A stretch of DNA of 64,000 bases, taken from Streptomyces canus. Lineage in GTDB: Bacteria > Actinomycetota > Actinomycetes > Streptomycetales > Streptomycetaceae. The notes beneath the pieces were generated by a model, which made no database searches, had not been told where the DNA came from, and saw only the letters and a list, made by a program, of their open reading frames with translations. A program made the translations under genes and the position numbers. Position 1 is the stretch's first letter. Every line of letters begins with the position of its first letter. Of the stretch, positions 45,657 through 54,643 are shown in pieces. The stretch spans positions 6,190,001 through 6,254,000 of the forward strand of contig NZ_JAUSYQ010000002.1 of assembly GCF_030816965.1 (NCBI RefSeq). Reading direction: 5' to 3'.

Positions 45657-47288
45657 ATGGGGACCGAGGGGGCCAACTTCCTTGTGATCGCGGGGCGTTA
45701 CCGTCTCGAAGCGAAGCTCGGTCATGGTGGCATGGGCGTCGTATGGCGGGCCACGGACCAGTTGCTCGGGCGCGGTGTGGCGGTCAAGGCGCTTCCCCTG
45801 GACGAGACGTTCTCCGCGGAAGAGGCCAGGTGGCAGCGTGAGCGCACCCTGCGGGAGGCGCGTGCGGTCGTGCAGTTGCGCCACCCGAACATCATCGTCG
45901 TCCACGATGTCATCGAGCACGACGAACGCCCCTACATGGTCATGGAGTTGATCGACGGAGGCTCCCTCGCCGACCGTCTCGCGGCGAACGGCCCGGTCGA
46001 CGCCGCCGAGGCCGCCCGGATCGGCGGCGACCTGCTGAGCGCGTTGCACACCGCCCACGCGGCCAGGGTTTTGCACCGCGACATCAAGCCGGCGAACGTC
46101 CTCATCGAGTCCGGCACCGGCCGGGTCGTCCTCACTGACTTCGGTATCGCTCAAGTCGCAGGCGCCACCACGCTCACCGAAAGCGGGTCCTTCGTCGGTT
46201 CGCCCGAGTACACCGCCCCCGAGCGGATGACCGGCGTCCGGACCGGACCCGAGTGCGACCTGTGGTCGGTGGGTGCGCTGCTCTGTGCGGCGCTGAGTGG
46301 GGAATCGCCGTTTCGCCGCGACTCGTTGGGCGGCACCGTGCACGCCGTCGTCATCGACGAGATCCGGCCGCCCGCACAGGCAGGACCGCTCCTTCCGGTC
46401 GTACGGGGTCTGCTGGAGCGGGATCCCGAGCGGCGGCTGGGCGCGGTGGAGGCGGAGCGGATGCTGCGGGCCTTCCTGGAGACGGGCCGCACGCCGCCGC
46501 GCCCAGCCCCCGAGCGGGAGTACACGCCGACCCAGCGGGATCTTCCGCTACGGCGTTCCCCGGCGCCGGAGCGGTCGAGGAGCGGCGGGCTCATGGCGCC
46601 GGTGCGGTCGGGGCGGGGCGTGCTCACGGCGGCGCTGCTGGTCGCCGTGATGGTGGGAGCGGGGTTGTCGGCGGCGGTGCTGTCGACGGACTGGGGCGGG
46701 CGGGACGGCCGTACGACGGCGGGCACTTCGGCGCCCGGGACGCCCGGTGGTTCGGCGTCCGGGACGGCGGGCAGTTCGGCGCCCGGGACGCCCGTGAGCG
46801 GCTCCGCCACCACGGCGGCGCCCGCACCCACCGCGGCCCTGCCCTCCGCCCCCTCCGGCTACCGCGTCGCCGAGGACCCCGCCGGGTTCGCGCTCGCCGT
46901 ACCCGACGGGTTCACCCGTGAGCCGCAGGGGGAGCGGGTCTTCTACCTGTCGTCCGGGGAGACCTTCCGGCTCGGCATCAAGGTGACCGACCCCCAACCC
47001 GGTGGCCCGCTGGGCGTGATGCGGCGCGCGGCCGCCAAGGGCCCGGAGACCAATCCCGGTTACCGTGACGGCCGGGTCACCTCGGTCACCCACCGTGGAC
47101 AGCCCGCCGCGTTCCGGGAGTTCACCTGGGACGGCTTCAGCGCGGCCGAGGGCGCCCGGCACACCTACGACGTGTGCTGGGAGGAGGACGGCCGGCTGTA
47201 CGACGTATGGATTTCGGGTCCGATCGGGAAGGCGCGGGAGACCAAGGAGTACTTCGACGTGGCGGTCGACACGTTCACCGTGCCGTAG
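45657..47288 (+). CDS. Membrane Ser/Thr protein kinase 3 with extracellular sensor domain
   Basis: Several ATGs precede the kinase domain (45645, 45648, 45657); I use 45657 (MGTEGANFLVIAGRYRLEAK), but 45645 is possible. The protein is about 543 residues. Catalytic motifs are intact: LGHGGMGVVW, VAVKAL, HRDIKPAN (about 139) and DFGIAQVAG. After a Pro-rich stretch comes a membrane helix at about 321-342 (VLTAALLVAVMVGAGLSAAVL), an APGTPG-repeat linker, and a sensor domain of about 150 residues (FALAVPDGFTREPQGERVFY, AAFREFTWDGFSAAEGARHT). Kinase 4 follows 63 bases later. Confidence 0.92.
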   Translation: MGTEGANFLVIAGRYRLEAKLGHGGMGVVWRATDQLLGRGVAVKALPLDETFSAEEARWQRERTLREARAVVQLRHPNIIVVHDVIEHDERPYMVMELIDGGSLADRLAANGPVDAAEAARIGGDLLSALHTAHAARVLHRDIKPANVLIESGTGRVVLTDFGIAQVAGATTLTESGSFVGSPEYTAPERMTGVRTGPECDLWSVGALLCAALSGESPFRRDSLGGTVHAVVIDEIRPPAQAGPLLPVVRGLLERDPERRLGAVEAERMLRAFLETGRTPPRPAPEREYTPTQRDLPLRRSPAPERSRSGGLMAPVRSGRGVLTAALLVAVMVGAGLSAAVLSTDWGGRDGRTTAGTSAPGTPGGSASGTAGSSAPGTPVSGSATTAAPAPTAALPSAPSGYRVAEDPAGFALAVPDGFTREPQGERVFYLSSGETFRLGIKVTDPQPGGPLGVMRRAAAKGPETNPGYRDGRVTSVTHRGQPAAFREFTWDGFSAAEGARHTYDVCWEEDGRLYDVWISGPIGKARETKEYFDVAVDTFTVP

Positions 47289-47351
47289 AGATACGTCACG
47301 GGTGTGTGACCGGAACGCGCCACCTCTGGATGCCTGCGGGTCTGGCGCGAT

Positions 47352-48935
47352 ATGGATGAACCCATGAGCAGCAGCGGGGGAGTCGGCCACGAGTCCGACG
47401 AGACGACGAGTTATGTTCTGCAACCTCCCAGGACCCCTCAGCCGGAGCCGGGTGTGGGCCGGCTCATCGCGGGCCGGTACCGGCTGCTCGCCAAGCTCGG
47501 GCACGGCGGTATGGGCACGGTGTGGCGGGCCAAGGACGAGACGGTGGACCGCGAGGTGGCGGTCAAGGAACCCCGCGTCCCGGACCATCTTCCCGAGCGT
47601 GAACGAGGCAACGCCTTCGAGCGAATGCGTCGTGAGGCACGCGCCGCGGCCCGGCTCGATCACCCCTCGGTCGTGAACGTGCACGACGTCGCGGTCGTGG
47701 ACGGCCGGCCGTGGATCGTGATGGAGCTGGTGCAGGGCCGTTCGCTGGGCGACGCGTTGCAGGAGGGCACCCTCGGGGCGCGGGAAGCGGCGAGAATCGG
47801 CCTCGAGGTGCTCGGCGCGCTGGAGGCCGCGCACGCGGCGGGCATCCTGCACAGGGATGTGAAACCGGACAACGTCCTGCTCGGCCGCCACGACCGGGTC
47901 GTCCTCACCGACTTCGGCATCGCCCAGATCGAGGGCGAGACCAACCTGACCGACACCGGCGGCTTCGTCGGCTCGCCCGAGTTCATCGCCCCCGAGCGGG
48001 TGCTGGGCCAGCGTCCCGGCCCCGCCTCCGACCTCTGGTCCCTCGGCGTGGTCCTGTACGCGGCGACGGAGGGCGTCTCGCCGTTCCGCCGCAGCAACAC
48101 CCCCGCGACCCTCCAGTCCGTCCTCAATGCCACGCCCGCGCCGCCCACCGCCGCGCACGGCCCGCTCGCCGACGCCATCAACGGCCTCCTCCAGAAGGAC
48201 CCGGCGCGCCGCCCGAACGCCGCGCAGGTCCGGGCGCTCCTGGAGGCCACCGCCAACCCGCCCGCCCCGGAGCCCACCCAGATCGTGCGGACCGTCGAGG
48301 TGCCGGTGGGCGGCGGTCTCCGGCTGGGCCGCAAGACGTGGTTCGGGCTCGGCGCGGCGGTCGTCGCGGCCGCGGTGGCGGCGTATCTGGTGATCGCAGA
48401 CCCCTTCGCGGGGCCGCTGCCGGACGGCTGGACGAAGAAGCACACCAAGGACGTGGCCGCGACACTGGCGGTGCCGGCGGACTACCAGCCCACCACGCCC
48501 GACCGTAAGACGGACAAGACCCACTGGATCACGTACTCCGACTACAGCGGCAGCATCTGGGTCGGCCTGCGCCTGGAGCGGAAGGCCGAGGACACCGCGA
48601 ACGACATCGCGGGCTCCGCGGCGGCCGAGATGTACGACGACGACGGTCGGTTCAAGGAGAGCGGCGAGTACGACCTCAGCATGCCGGACACCGCGAAGAC
48701 CCGGCCGGAGGACGAGACGTACCAGGGCCGGAAGGCCGCCAAGAACACCGTCACGTACAAGACCACGGACACGCAGAACCCCCGCCCCCGCGAAATCCAG
48801 ATCTTCTACTACCGGACCTCCACCGGCGACATGTACAAACTCACCGTCAGCTATCCCGGCAAGGGGGACTTCACCGGGCGAGGGCGGGAGGTGGCGCGGA
48901 CGGCGATCGCGAATCTGGGGGTGGACAGGCTCTGA
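47352..48935 (+). CDS. Membrane Ser/Thr protein kinase 4 with extracellular sensor domain
   Basis: This 527-residue kinase has intact catalytic motifs: LGHGGMGTVW, VAVKEP, HRDVKPDN (about 167) and DFGIAQIEG. A membrane helix lies at about 330-350 (WFGLGAAVVAAAVAAYLVIA), followed by a 170-residue outside domain (PLPDGWTKKHTKDVAATLAV, WITYSDYSGSIWVGLRLE, RPREIQIFYYRTSTGDMYKL). The nearby remnant at 44308-44690 looks like a dead copy of this gene. A second Met (MSSSGGVG, 47364) is a possible start. Confidence 0.92.
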   Translation: MDEPMSSSGGVGHESDETTSYVLQPPRTPQPEPGVGRLIAGRYRLLAKLGHGGMGTVWRAKDETVDREVAVKEPRVPDHLPERERGNAFERMRREARAAARLDHPSVVNVHDVAVVDGRPWIVMELVQGRSLGDALQEGTLGAREAARIGLEVLGALEAAHAAGILHRDVKPDNVLLGRHDRVVLTDFGIAQIEGETNLTDTGGFVGSPEFIAPERVLGQRPGPASDLWSLGVVLYAATEGVSPFRRSNTPATLQSVLNATPAPPTAAHGPLADAINGLLQKDPARRPNAAQVRALLEATANPPAPEPTQIVRTVEVPVGGGLRLGRKTWFGLGAAVVAAAVAAYLVIADPFAGPLPDGWTKKHTKDVAATLAVPADYQPTTPDRKTDKTHWITYSDYSGSIWVGLRLERKAEDTANDIAGSAAAEMYDDDGRFKESGEYDLSMPDTAKTRPEDETYQGRKAAKNTVTYKTTDTQNPRPREIQIFYYRTSTGDMYKLTVSYPGKGDFTGRGREVARTAIANLGVDRL

Positions 48936-49030
48936 GGACGGTGCGGCCGCGCGGCAACTGAGTTGTCAGTGGCGGCAGTTAAGGTCAACCTCCTCTGGGA
49001 CCCACGGGGTCCGAACTTGGGGGAGGGATC

Positions 49031-50716
49031 GTGAAACAGTACGTGTGGAAGCGTGCCGTGACGGTGGGCACCGCCGCATTGCTCGCAGTCGGCGGGGCGG
49101 ACGGTGTGGCGGCCGCCGCGGACGACGGGGCGCCCGAAGCTCCCGTCGTCACGTCTGTGGAGTACCCGGACGATGAGCACTGGCACGACGGTGTCGGCAA
49201 TTACGGCACCTTCGTGATCGACTCGGCGTCCGACGACGTAGTGGCGTACCGCTACACGGGGCTCGGCGGCACGCCGCAGACCCTCACGGCGCCCGAGCCC
49301 GGCGCGGCCGTCTCACTGCGCTGGATGCCGGTGCGGGAAGCGCCGACTTACCTCGAGGTCCAGGCGATCGACGCCGCCGGCCACGCGAGCGGCACGACCC
49401 TCCACCGGTTCCTGGTCGGTGACGGCCGCGCGGCCGTCACCCACTGGGATCCCGACAGCCAGTCCGGCGCGGTCACCGGCTCAGGCGTCAGCCTCGGCGC
49501 CCCCGGCCCCTCCGGCACTGCCGTGGACTCGGCCGCCTCTTTCGACGGCACGGACGAGGCGTACGCGAGCCTCGCCACTTCGGCGGACCTCTCACGGACC
49601 TTCTCGGTCGACGCCTGGGTACGCCCGGACGACCTCGACGACTCCACGACCGCCGTCAGCCACACCGGGTTCTCGCTGGGCACGGCGGGTGGCTCGGCCT
49701 ACTTCTTCGAACTCCCCAACCCGGGCGGCGGCGACACGATTCGCGTGACCGGCGGCGCCCCGGAGGAGGGCGAGTGGGCGCATCTCACCGGCGTGTACGA
49801 CGCCGAGCAGAAGACCGCGAGCCTGTATGTGGACGGGGCGTCCGTGGGTACGGTCGTGGGCGCCGTCGCCCCGGGCGGCACCGGCGCGCTGCGGCTGGGG
49901 GCGGACGGCGACGGCGGCCACTGGAGCGGACTGCTCACCGATGTGAACGTCTGGGACCGCGTGTTCGTGCCGCGAGAGATCACCGCCGCGGCGACCCGCA
50001 AGGCCCAGCGCCTCGGCTACTGGGACCTGGAGTCGGCGACCGACGGGAAGAGCCCGGCGTACGCGGGCGGGGCGCCGCTGACCCTGGTGGGGGACGCGTC
50101 GATCTACGCGGCCACGGACGACTGCCCCTGGAACCCCGACTGCACACCGGTGACCTACCCGATGGTGGGCAACGGCGACCTGCTGCTCGACGGCGACGGT
50201 GACTACGCCACCACGCCGACCGCGCTCACCCCGACCGACGCAGGATTCTCGGTGGCCGCGCATGTCCGTCTCCCCGAGGACATCCCCGCCCGTGACATGA
50301 CGGTGCTGTCCCAGCCGGGCGAGCACACCGACCTGCTCACCCTGCGCTATGTCGCCGCCTCGGGGACCTGGCAGGCCGTGGTGGCCCACGAGGACCGGGC
50401 CGACGCGCCGACCACGACGGTCAGCGCGCCGCTCGAGCCCTATCCGCCGGGCGGCGACCACTTCCTCGCGGTGGTCTACGACGAGGCGACCGACCAACTG
50501 CGGCTGTACGTGGGTGCCGACTACGCCGCCGACATCGCGCGTGTGGCGGGCGTCGACGCCTGGGCACCGACGGGCGATCTCCAGATAGGCCGCACACTCA
50601 CCGAGGACGGCAGCGCGGCCCAGCTGGCGGGAGAGATCGACGAGATCCACACGTACGCCGGCGCGGTCAGCCGTACGCAACTGGCGTTTCTGGCGGCCGG
50701 CGGCACCGACTCCTGA
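49031..50716 (+). CDS. Secreted protein with two LamG/concanavalin-like domains
   Basis: This 561-residue protein has a signal peptide (AVTVGTAALLAVGGADGVAA). After an N-terminal beta domain, two LamG-like jelly rolls follow: about residues 165-335 (FDGTDEAYASLATSADLSRT, FSVDAWVRPDDLDDSTTAVS, WAHLTGVYDAEQKTASLYVD) and about 375-555 (LDGDGDYATTPTALTPTDAG, LRLYVGADYAADIARVAG). Such proteins bind sugars or proteins at the cell surface. No enzymatic domain is seen. GGGAGG precedes GTG 49031. It lies within the kinase cluster on the same strand and could be a ligand or target in cell-wall sensing. Confidence 0.85.
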   Translation: MKQYVWKRAVTVGTAALLAVGGADGVAAAADDGAPEAPVVTSVEYPDDEHWHDGVGNYGTFVIDSASDDVVAYRYTGLGGTPQTLTAPEPGAAVSLRWMPVREAPTYLEVQAIDAAGHASGTTLHRFLVGDGRAAVTHWDPDSQSGAVTGSGVSLGAPGPSGTAVDSAASFDGTDEAYASLATSADLSRTFSVDAWVRPDDLDDSTTAVSHTGFSLGTAGGSAYFFELPNPGGGDTIRVTGGAPEEGEWAHLTGVYDAEQKTASLYVDGASVGTVVGAVAPGGTGALRLGADGDGGHWSGLLTDVNVWDRVFVPREITAAATRKAQRLGYWDLESATDGKSPAYAGGAPLTLVGDASIYAATDDCPWNPDCTPVTYPMVGNGDLLLDGDGDYATTPTALTPTDAGFSVAAHVRLPEDIPARDMTVLSQPGEHTDLLTLRYVAASGTWQAVVAHEDRADAPTTTVSAPLEPYPPGGDHFLAVVYDEATDQLRLYVGADYAADIARVAGVDAWAPTGDLQIGRTLTEDGSAAQLAGEIDEIHTYAGAVSRTQLAFLAAGGTDS

Positions 50717-50908
50717 CCTCGTCCGGCCGGGCGACGGGCACGACCGGCCCGCCGCCCGGCCTCGTGGTGCTCGATGACGACGGAGTGCGCGGCGCGCAGG
50801 GCGCCGAGGACCACGAGACAGATGTGGGCGGTTTCGGCGCCCGCCGAAGCCGCCGGCGCAGGCTCTTTCGTGGTCGCCCGAGTGGCCCGATGCTCAGGAG
50901 ATGGCTGA

Positions 50909-51838
50909 ATGGGCGAGGCAAGTGACGCGGCACGCTCCGTAGTCGCACAGTTCAGGCGCGACGGGTTCGTCGCACCGGAGAGCGCGCAACGTGCCGAGTT
51001 CGAGGTCTGGGACCGGGTGACCCCGGGATGGGTCCTGCTCGTCGCCCTTCAGATACTCCTCGAACTGCGTGCGGAGGACGGTCGGACGGACCTCGGCCGT
51101 CCGGTGCGCGGACTGGACGACGAGGAAGCGCGGCTGATGATCAGGACCCTGCTGGGGGACGCGGCGGCGGCCCCGGAGACCTCACGACGCGACCTGATCA
51201 CCCTCGACCGGCTGCTGGAGCTGCTGGCCTCCGTGATCGCCGAGGAGTCGCTGTCCGACGAAGAGGTGCACGCCCTGCTGGAGGCCGCGGAGGAGAGCTG
51301 CCTTGCTGTCGGGCCGTGGGACGTGAGTGACGACCGTCGGCCGCAGAGCGGCGAACTGGTCGATCTCGGGGGCCTGCTGGTGCCGACGGAGCCTGGTCTG
51401 AAGATCGAGCTCATGTCGTCGCGACGGGACGGCTCCCTCGTCGGCGTCACTCTCATCCGCGGCCGGACCGCGATCCAGCTCCAGGCGTTCCGCGCGCTCG
51501 GGGACACCTCCTGGGCGAGTGTCCGTGAGGATCTGGCCCGTACGATGCGCGGCCGGGGCGGCTCCGCGGAGGAGCGCGTCGGCCCCGCGGGGACCGAACT
51601 CCAGGCCGTCGTGCGGATCCAGGGACCTCCCGGCAAGGACCGTCAGACCGCCAGGGTGCTGGGCCATGACGGTCCGGGGTGGATTCTGCGCGGCTTCGTG
51701 ACGGGCGTCGGTGCGGAACCCGGCAGCACCGAGGAGTGGCCCTACGAGACCTTTCAGGGGACCGTCGTCCGTATGTCCGCCGAGGACCATGGCACCGACC
51801 CCCTCATCCGGCTGCGCCAGCCGGAGTCAGGTGTCTGA
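50909..51838 (+). CDS. DUF3710-domain protein with extra N-terminal domain
   Basis: This 309-residue protein ends in a DUF3710 domain at about residues 145-305: ELVDLGGLLVPTEPGLKIEL, TAIQLQAFRALGDTSWASVR, GPGWILRGFVTGVGAEPGST and HGTDPLIRLRQPESG are characteristic. The first 140 residues are helical and acidic (EEARLMIRTLLGDAAAAPET) and belong to no family I know. DUF3710 proteins usually stand elsewhere, near dut and mscL-like genes; here the gene lies 46 bases before kinase 5, which suggests joint expression. AGGAG precedes ATG 50909. Confidence 0.78.
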   Translation: MGEASDAARSVVAQFRRDGFVAPESAQRAEFEVWDRVTPGWVLLVALQILLELRAEDGRTDLGRPVRGLDDEEARLMIRTLLGDAAAAPETSRRDLITLDRLLELLASVIAEESLSDEEVHALLEAAEESCLAVGPWDVSDDRRPQSGELVDLGGLLVPTEPGLKIELMSSRRDGSLVGVTLIRGRTAIQLQAFRALGDTSWASVREDLARTMRGRGGSAEERVGPAGTELQAVVRIQGPPGKDRQTARVLGHDGPGWILRGFVTGVGAEPGSTEEWPYETFQGTVVRMSAEDHGTDPLIRLRQPESGV

Positions 51839-51884
51839 GCCCGCCGCTTAGACAAGGGCATGACGCGCACGGTACTCATGTGCC

Positions 51885-52874
51885 ATGAGTGAAGACGGTG
51901 AACACCCGGCCGACGGACGTCTGATCGGTGGGCGGTACCGGCTCGTCGAGCGGGTCGGGTCGGGGCCCGGCGGCACGGTGTGGCGGGCCCGCGACGAGCA
52001 GGACGCGCGGTACGTCGCCGTCAAGGAGCCCCGTCCGACCGGGGATCCGGAGGACGAGGAGCGGCGGCGGGCCATGCGCCGGCTGCCGCACGAGGCGCGG
52101 GCCGCGGCGCAGGTCGACCATCCGGCGGCCGTCGCCATTCACGACGTACTCCTCGACGACGAACTGCCCTGGATCGTCATGGAGTTGGTCGAGGGGGAGT
52201 CGCTGGAGGCCGCCCTCGCCGGGCGGGGGCCGGTGACCGACACCGAGGCCGCCCGGATCGGGCTCGCCGTCCTCGGCGCGCTGCACGCCGCCCACCGCGT
52301 CGGCATCGTCCACCGCGACTTGAAGCCGTCCAACGTCCTCCTCGAAGCCGGCGGCGAACGTGTCGTCGTGACCGACTTCGGCATCGGCGCCTCCGGGCGG
52401 GGCAACACCCAGCAGGCTGCCGTCGGTTTCGTCGCCCCGGAGTGCGGCTCAGGGCGGGTCGCGGGGCCCGCCTCCGACCTGTGGTCGCTGGGTGCGCTGC
52501 TGCGCTCGGCCGTGGGGACCGGTCCCCTCGCTTCCGGCCCCCTCGGTTCGCTTCTGGAGCGGCTCCTCGCCCCCGAGCCGGAGACCCGGCCGACAGCGGA
52601 GGAGGCCGCCGAGGTGCTGGCCGAGGTCGCCGGGAGGAGTCTGCCGACGTGGGCCGCCGAGACGCCCGCCGCGCCTCAGACCGTACAGACGGCCGCTTCA
52701 CCTCCGGCCGCGCAGACGCCTCCTTCGCCTCCGGTCCCGGAAGCCCCCGAACCCACCCCCGCGCCGTCCCCGACCGACCTCCCGCACTCCGCCCCCGCGG
52801 CCGAGGAACCCCGTCGCCTCACCGCACTCTCCGCCCTCGGCCTCCTGCTCCAGAAAAAACCCGAACGCGGCTGA
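51885..52874 (+). CDS. Soluble Ser/Thr protein kinase 5 with shortened activation segment
   Basis: This 329-residue kinase has no membrane helix. Motifs: VGSGPGGTVW (one Gly of the loop altered from G-x-G-x-x-G), VAVKEP, HRDLKPSN (about 144) and DFGIGASGRG. The activation segment is about ten residues shorter than in kinases 1-4: after DFGIGASGRGNTQQAAVGFV the text goes straight to APECGSGRVAGPASDLWSLG. The Thr cluster phosphorylated in PknB-type kinases is missing. The C-terminal 90 residues are Pro-rich (PPAAQTPPSPPVPEAPEPTP). It may be weakly active or a pseudokinase partner of the membrane kinases upstream. Confidence 0.88.
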   Translation: MSEDGEHPADGRLIGGRYRLVERVGSGPGGTVWRARDEQDARYVAVKEPRPTGDPEDEERRRAMRRLPHEARAAAQVDHPAAVAIHDVLLDDELPWIVMELVEGESLEAALAGRGPVTDTEAARIGLAVLGALHAAHRVGIVHRDLKPSNVLLEAGGERVVVTDFGIGASGRGNTQQAAVGFVAPECGSGRVAGPASDLWSLGALLRSAVGTGPLASGPLGSLLERLLAPEPETRPTAEEAAEVLAEVAGRSLPTWAAETPAAPQTVQTAASPPAAQTPPSPPVPEAPEPTPAPSPTDLPHSAPAAEEPRRLTALSALGLLLQKKPERG

Positions 52875-53001
52875 TCGTCCCCGTCTCAACCCCCTGATCA
52901 GCACATTCACCGCCAGTCATCACTGGCAAGGTGCGTGTACATCGTGAAGGCCCGTTACCGACGGGTACCCAAAGCCCCCGCTCCCGAATACCCTGCGGCT
53001 C

Positions 53002-54615
53002 ATGACGGACGCGCAGGCCCCGGCCAAGACCGGCACGAACCCCCTCGCCCCCGCCCCGGAGGGCGCCCGTACCGCGGCCGACGTGGTCACCCCGGAGCTG
53101 GTCGCCCAGCTCACCAAGGGCGTGACCGGGTCCGGTCGTACCGCCAACCACACGCCGTTCACCGGCGAGAAGCTGGCCGACCTGCCCGAGTCGACGCCCG
53201 AGGACGTGGAGAAGGCCTTCGAGGCGGCCCGAAAGGCGCAGGCGGTGTGGGAGCGGACCCCCGTACGGCAGCGCGCCGCCGTCCTGCTCCGCTTCCACGA
53301 TCTGATCCTCGAACGCCAGGCCGAGGTCCTCGACCTCATCCAGCTGGAGACCGGCAAGGCACGCCTGCACGCCCACGAGGAGGTGCAGGCGGTGGCCGTG
53401 GCGGCGCGGCACTACGGCCGTAAAGCGCCCGACTATCTCAGGCCGAAGCGGCACACCGGCGCCGTGCCGACCCTCACCAAGGTCACCGAGCTGCGCCACC
53501 CGCGCGGGGTCGTCGGCCAGATCGCCCCCTGGAACTACCCGCTGGAGCTGTCCGTCGGCGACGCGCTCCCCGCCTTCGTCGCGGGCAACGCCGTCGTCAT
53601 GAAGCCGGACACCGAGACCTGCCTGACCGCCCTGTGGGCCCGCGACCTGCTCGTCGAGGCCGGCCTGCCCGCCGAGGTCTTCCAGGTCGTCCTCGGTGAC
53701 GGTCCCGTCGTCGGCCCCGAGGTCGTCCGGCACGCCGACTACGTCTCCTTCACCGGCTCCACCCGCACCGGACGCGAGGTGGCCCAGGGCGCCGCCGCCC
53801 GCCTGGTCGGCGTCTCCCTCGAACTCGGCGGCAAGAACGCCATGCTGGTCCTGGAGGACGCCGACATCGAGAAGGCCGCCGCCGGTGCCGTCCGCGCCTG
53901 CTTCTCCTCGGCCGGCCAACTCTGCATCTCCATCGAGCGGTTGTACGTCCACGAGTCGATCGCGGACGTCTTCCTCGAGCGCTTCGCCGCCCGCACCAAG
54001 GCGATGCGGCTCGGCAAGTCCCTCGCCTACGGCGCCGACATGGGGTCGCTGGTGGGGGAGCGGCAGCTGGAGACGGTCACCCGGCATGTCGAGGAGGCCG
54101 TGTCCAAGGGGGCGAAGGTCGTCGCCGGTGGTGTCGCCCGCCCGGACATCGGCCCCTACTTCTTCGAGCCGACCATCCTCGACGGCGTCACCGAGCCGAT
54201 GGCCGTGTGCGCCGAGGAGACCTTCGGCCCGGTCGTCTCCCTCTACCGTTTCACGACCGAGGACGAGGCGGTCGAGCTCGCCAACTCCACGCCGTACGGC
54301 CTGAATTCCTCGGTGTGGACGAAGGACGGCAAGCGCGGCCGCGAGATCGCCTCCCGGGTGCGGGCCGGCACCGTCAACGTCAACGAGGGATACGCCTCCG
54401 CCTACGGCAGCGTCCAGTCCCCGATGGGCGGCATGAAGGACTCCGGCCTCGGCCGCCGTCATGGCTCCGAGGGCATCCTCAAGTACACCGAGGCCCAGAC
54501 GGTCGCCCAGCAGCGGCTGCTGCCGATGGCGCCCTCGCTGGGGATGGACGACGAGAAGTACGCGCAGTTCATGAGCCGGAGCCTGAGGCTGATGAAGGCC
54601 CTCCGCTTCAAGTAG
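53002..54615 (+). CDS. gabD2: Aldehyde dehydrogenase, probably succinate-semialdehyde dehydrogenase (GabD2-type)
   Basis: This 537-residue NAD(P)-dependent dehydrogenase has the full ALDH set: Asn in APWNYPLELSVGDALPA, Glu in SLELGGKNAML, catalytic Cys in SSAGQLCISIERLYV, and EETFGPVVSLYRF. Length and order resemble GabD2 of M. tuberculosis, which is the best guess, but substrate is uncertain. It precedes the GMC oxidase gene by 28 bases and is probably co-transcribed with it. Confidence 0.85.
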   Translation: MTDAQAPAKTGTNPLAPAPEGARTAADVVTPELVAQLTKGVTGSGRTANHTPFTGEKLADLPESTPEDVEKAFEAARKAQAVWERTPVRQRAAVLLRFHDLILERQAEVLDLIQLETGKARLHAHEEVQAVAVAARHYGRKAPDYLRPKRHTGAVPTLTKVTELRHPRGVVGQIAPWNYPLELSVGDALPAFVAGNAVVMKPDTETCLTALWARDLLVEAGLPAEVFQVVLGDGPVVGPEVVRHADYVSFTGSTRTGREVAQGAAARLVGVSLELGGKNAMLVLEDADIEKAAAGAVRACFSSAGQLCISIERLYVHESIADVFLERFAARTKAMRLGKSLAYGADMGSLVGERQLETVTRHVEEAVSKGAKVVAGGVARPDIGPYFFEPTILDGVTEPMAVCAEETFGPVVSLYRFTTEDEAVELANSTPYGLNSSVWTKDGKRGREIASRVRAGTVNVNEGYASAYGSVQSPMGGMKDSGLGRRHGSEGILKYTEAQTVAQQRLLPMAPSLGMDDEKYAQFMSRSLRLMKALRFK

Positions 54616-54643
54616 AAACGTCCGTTCTCAACGAGGAGAGCAC

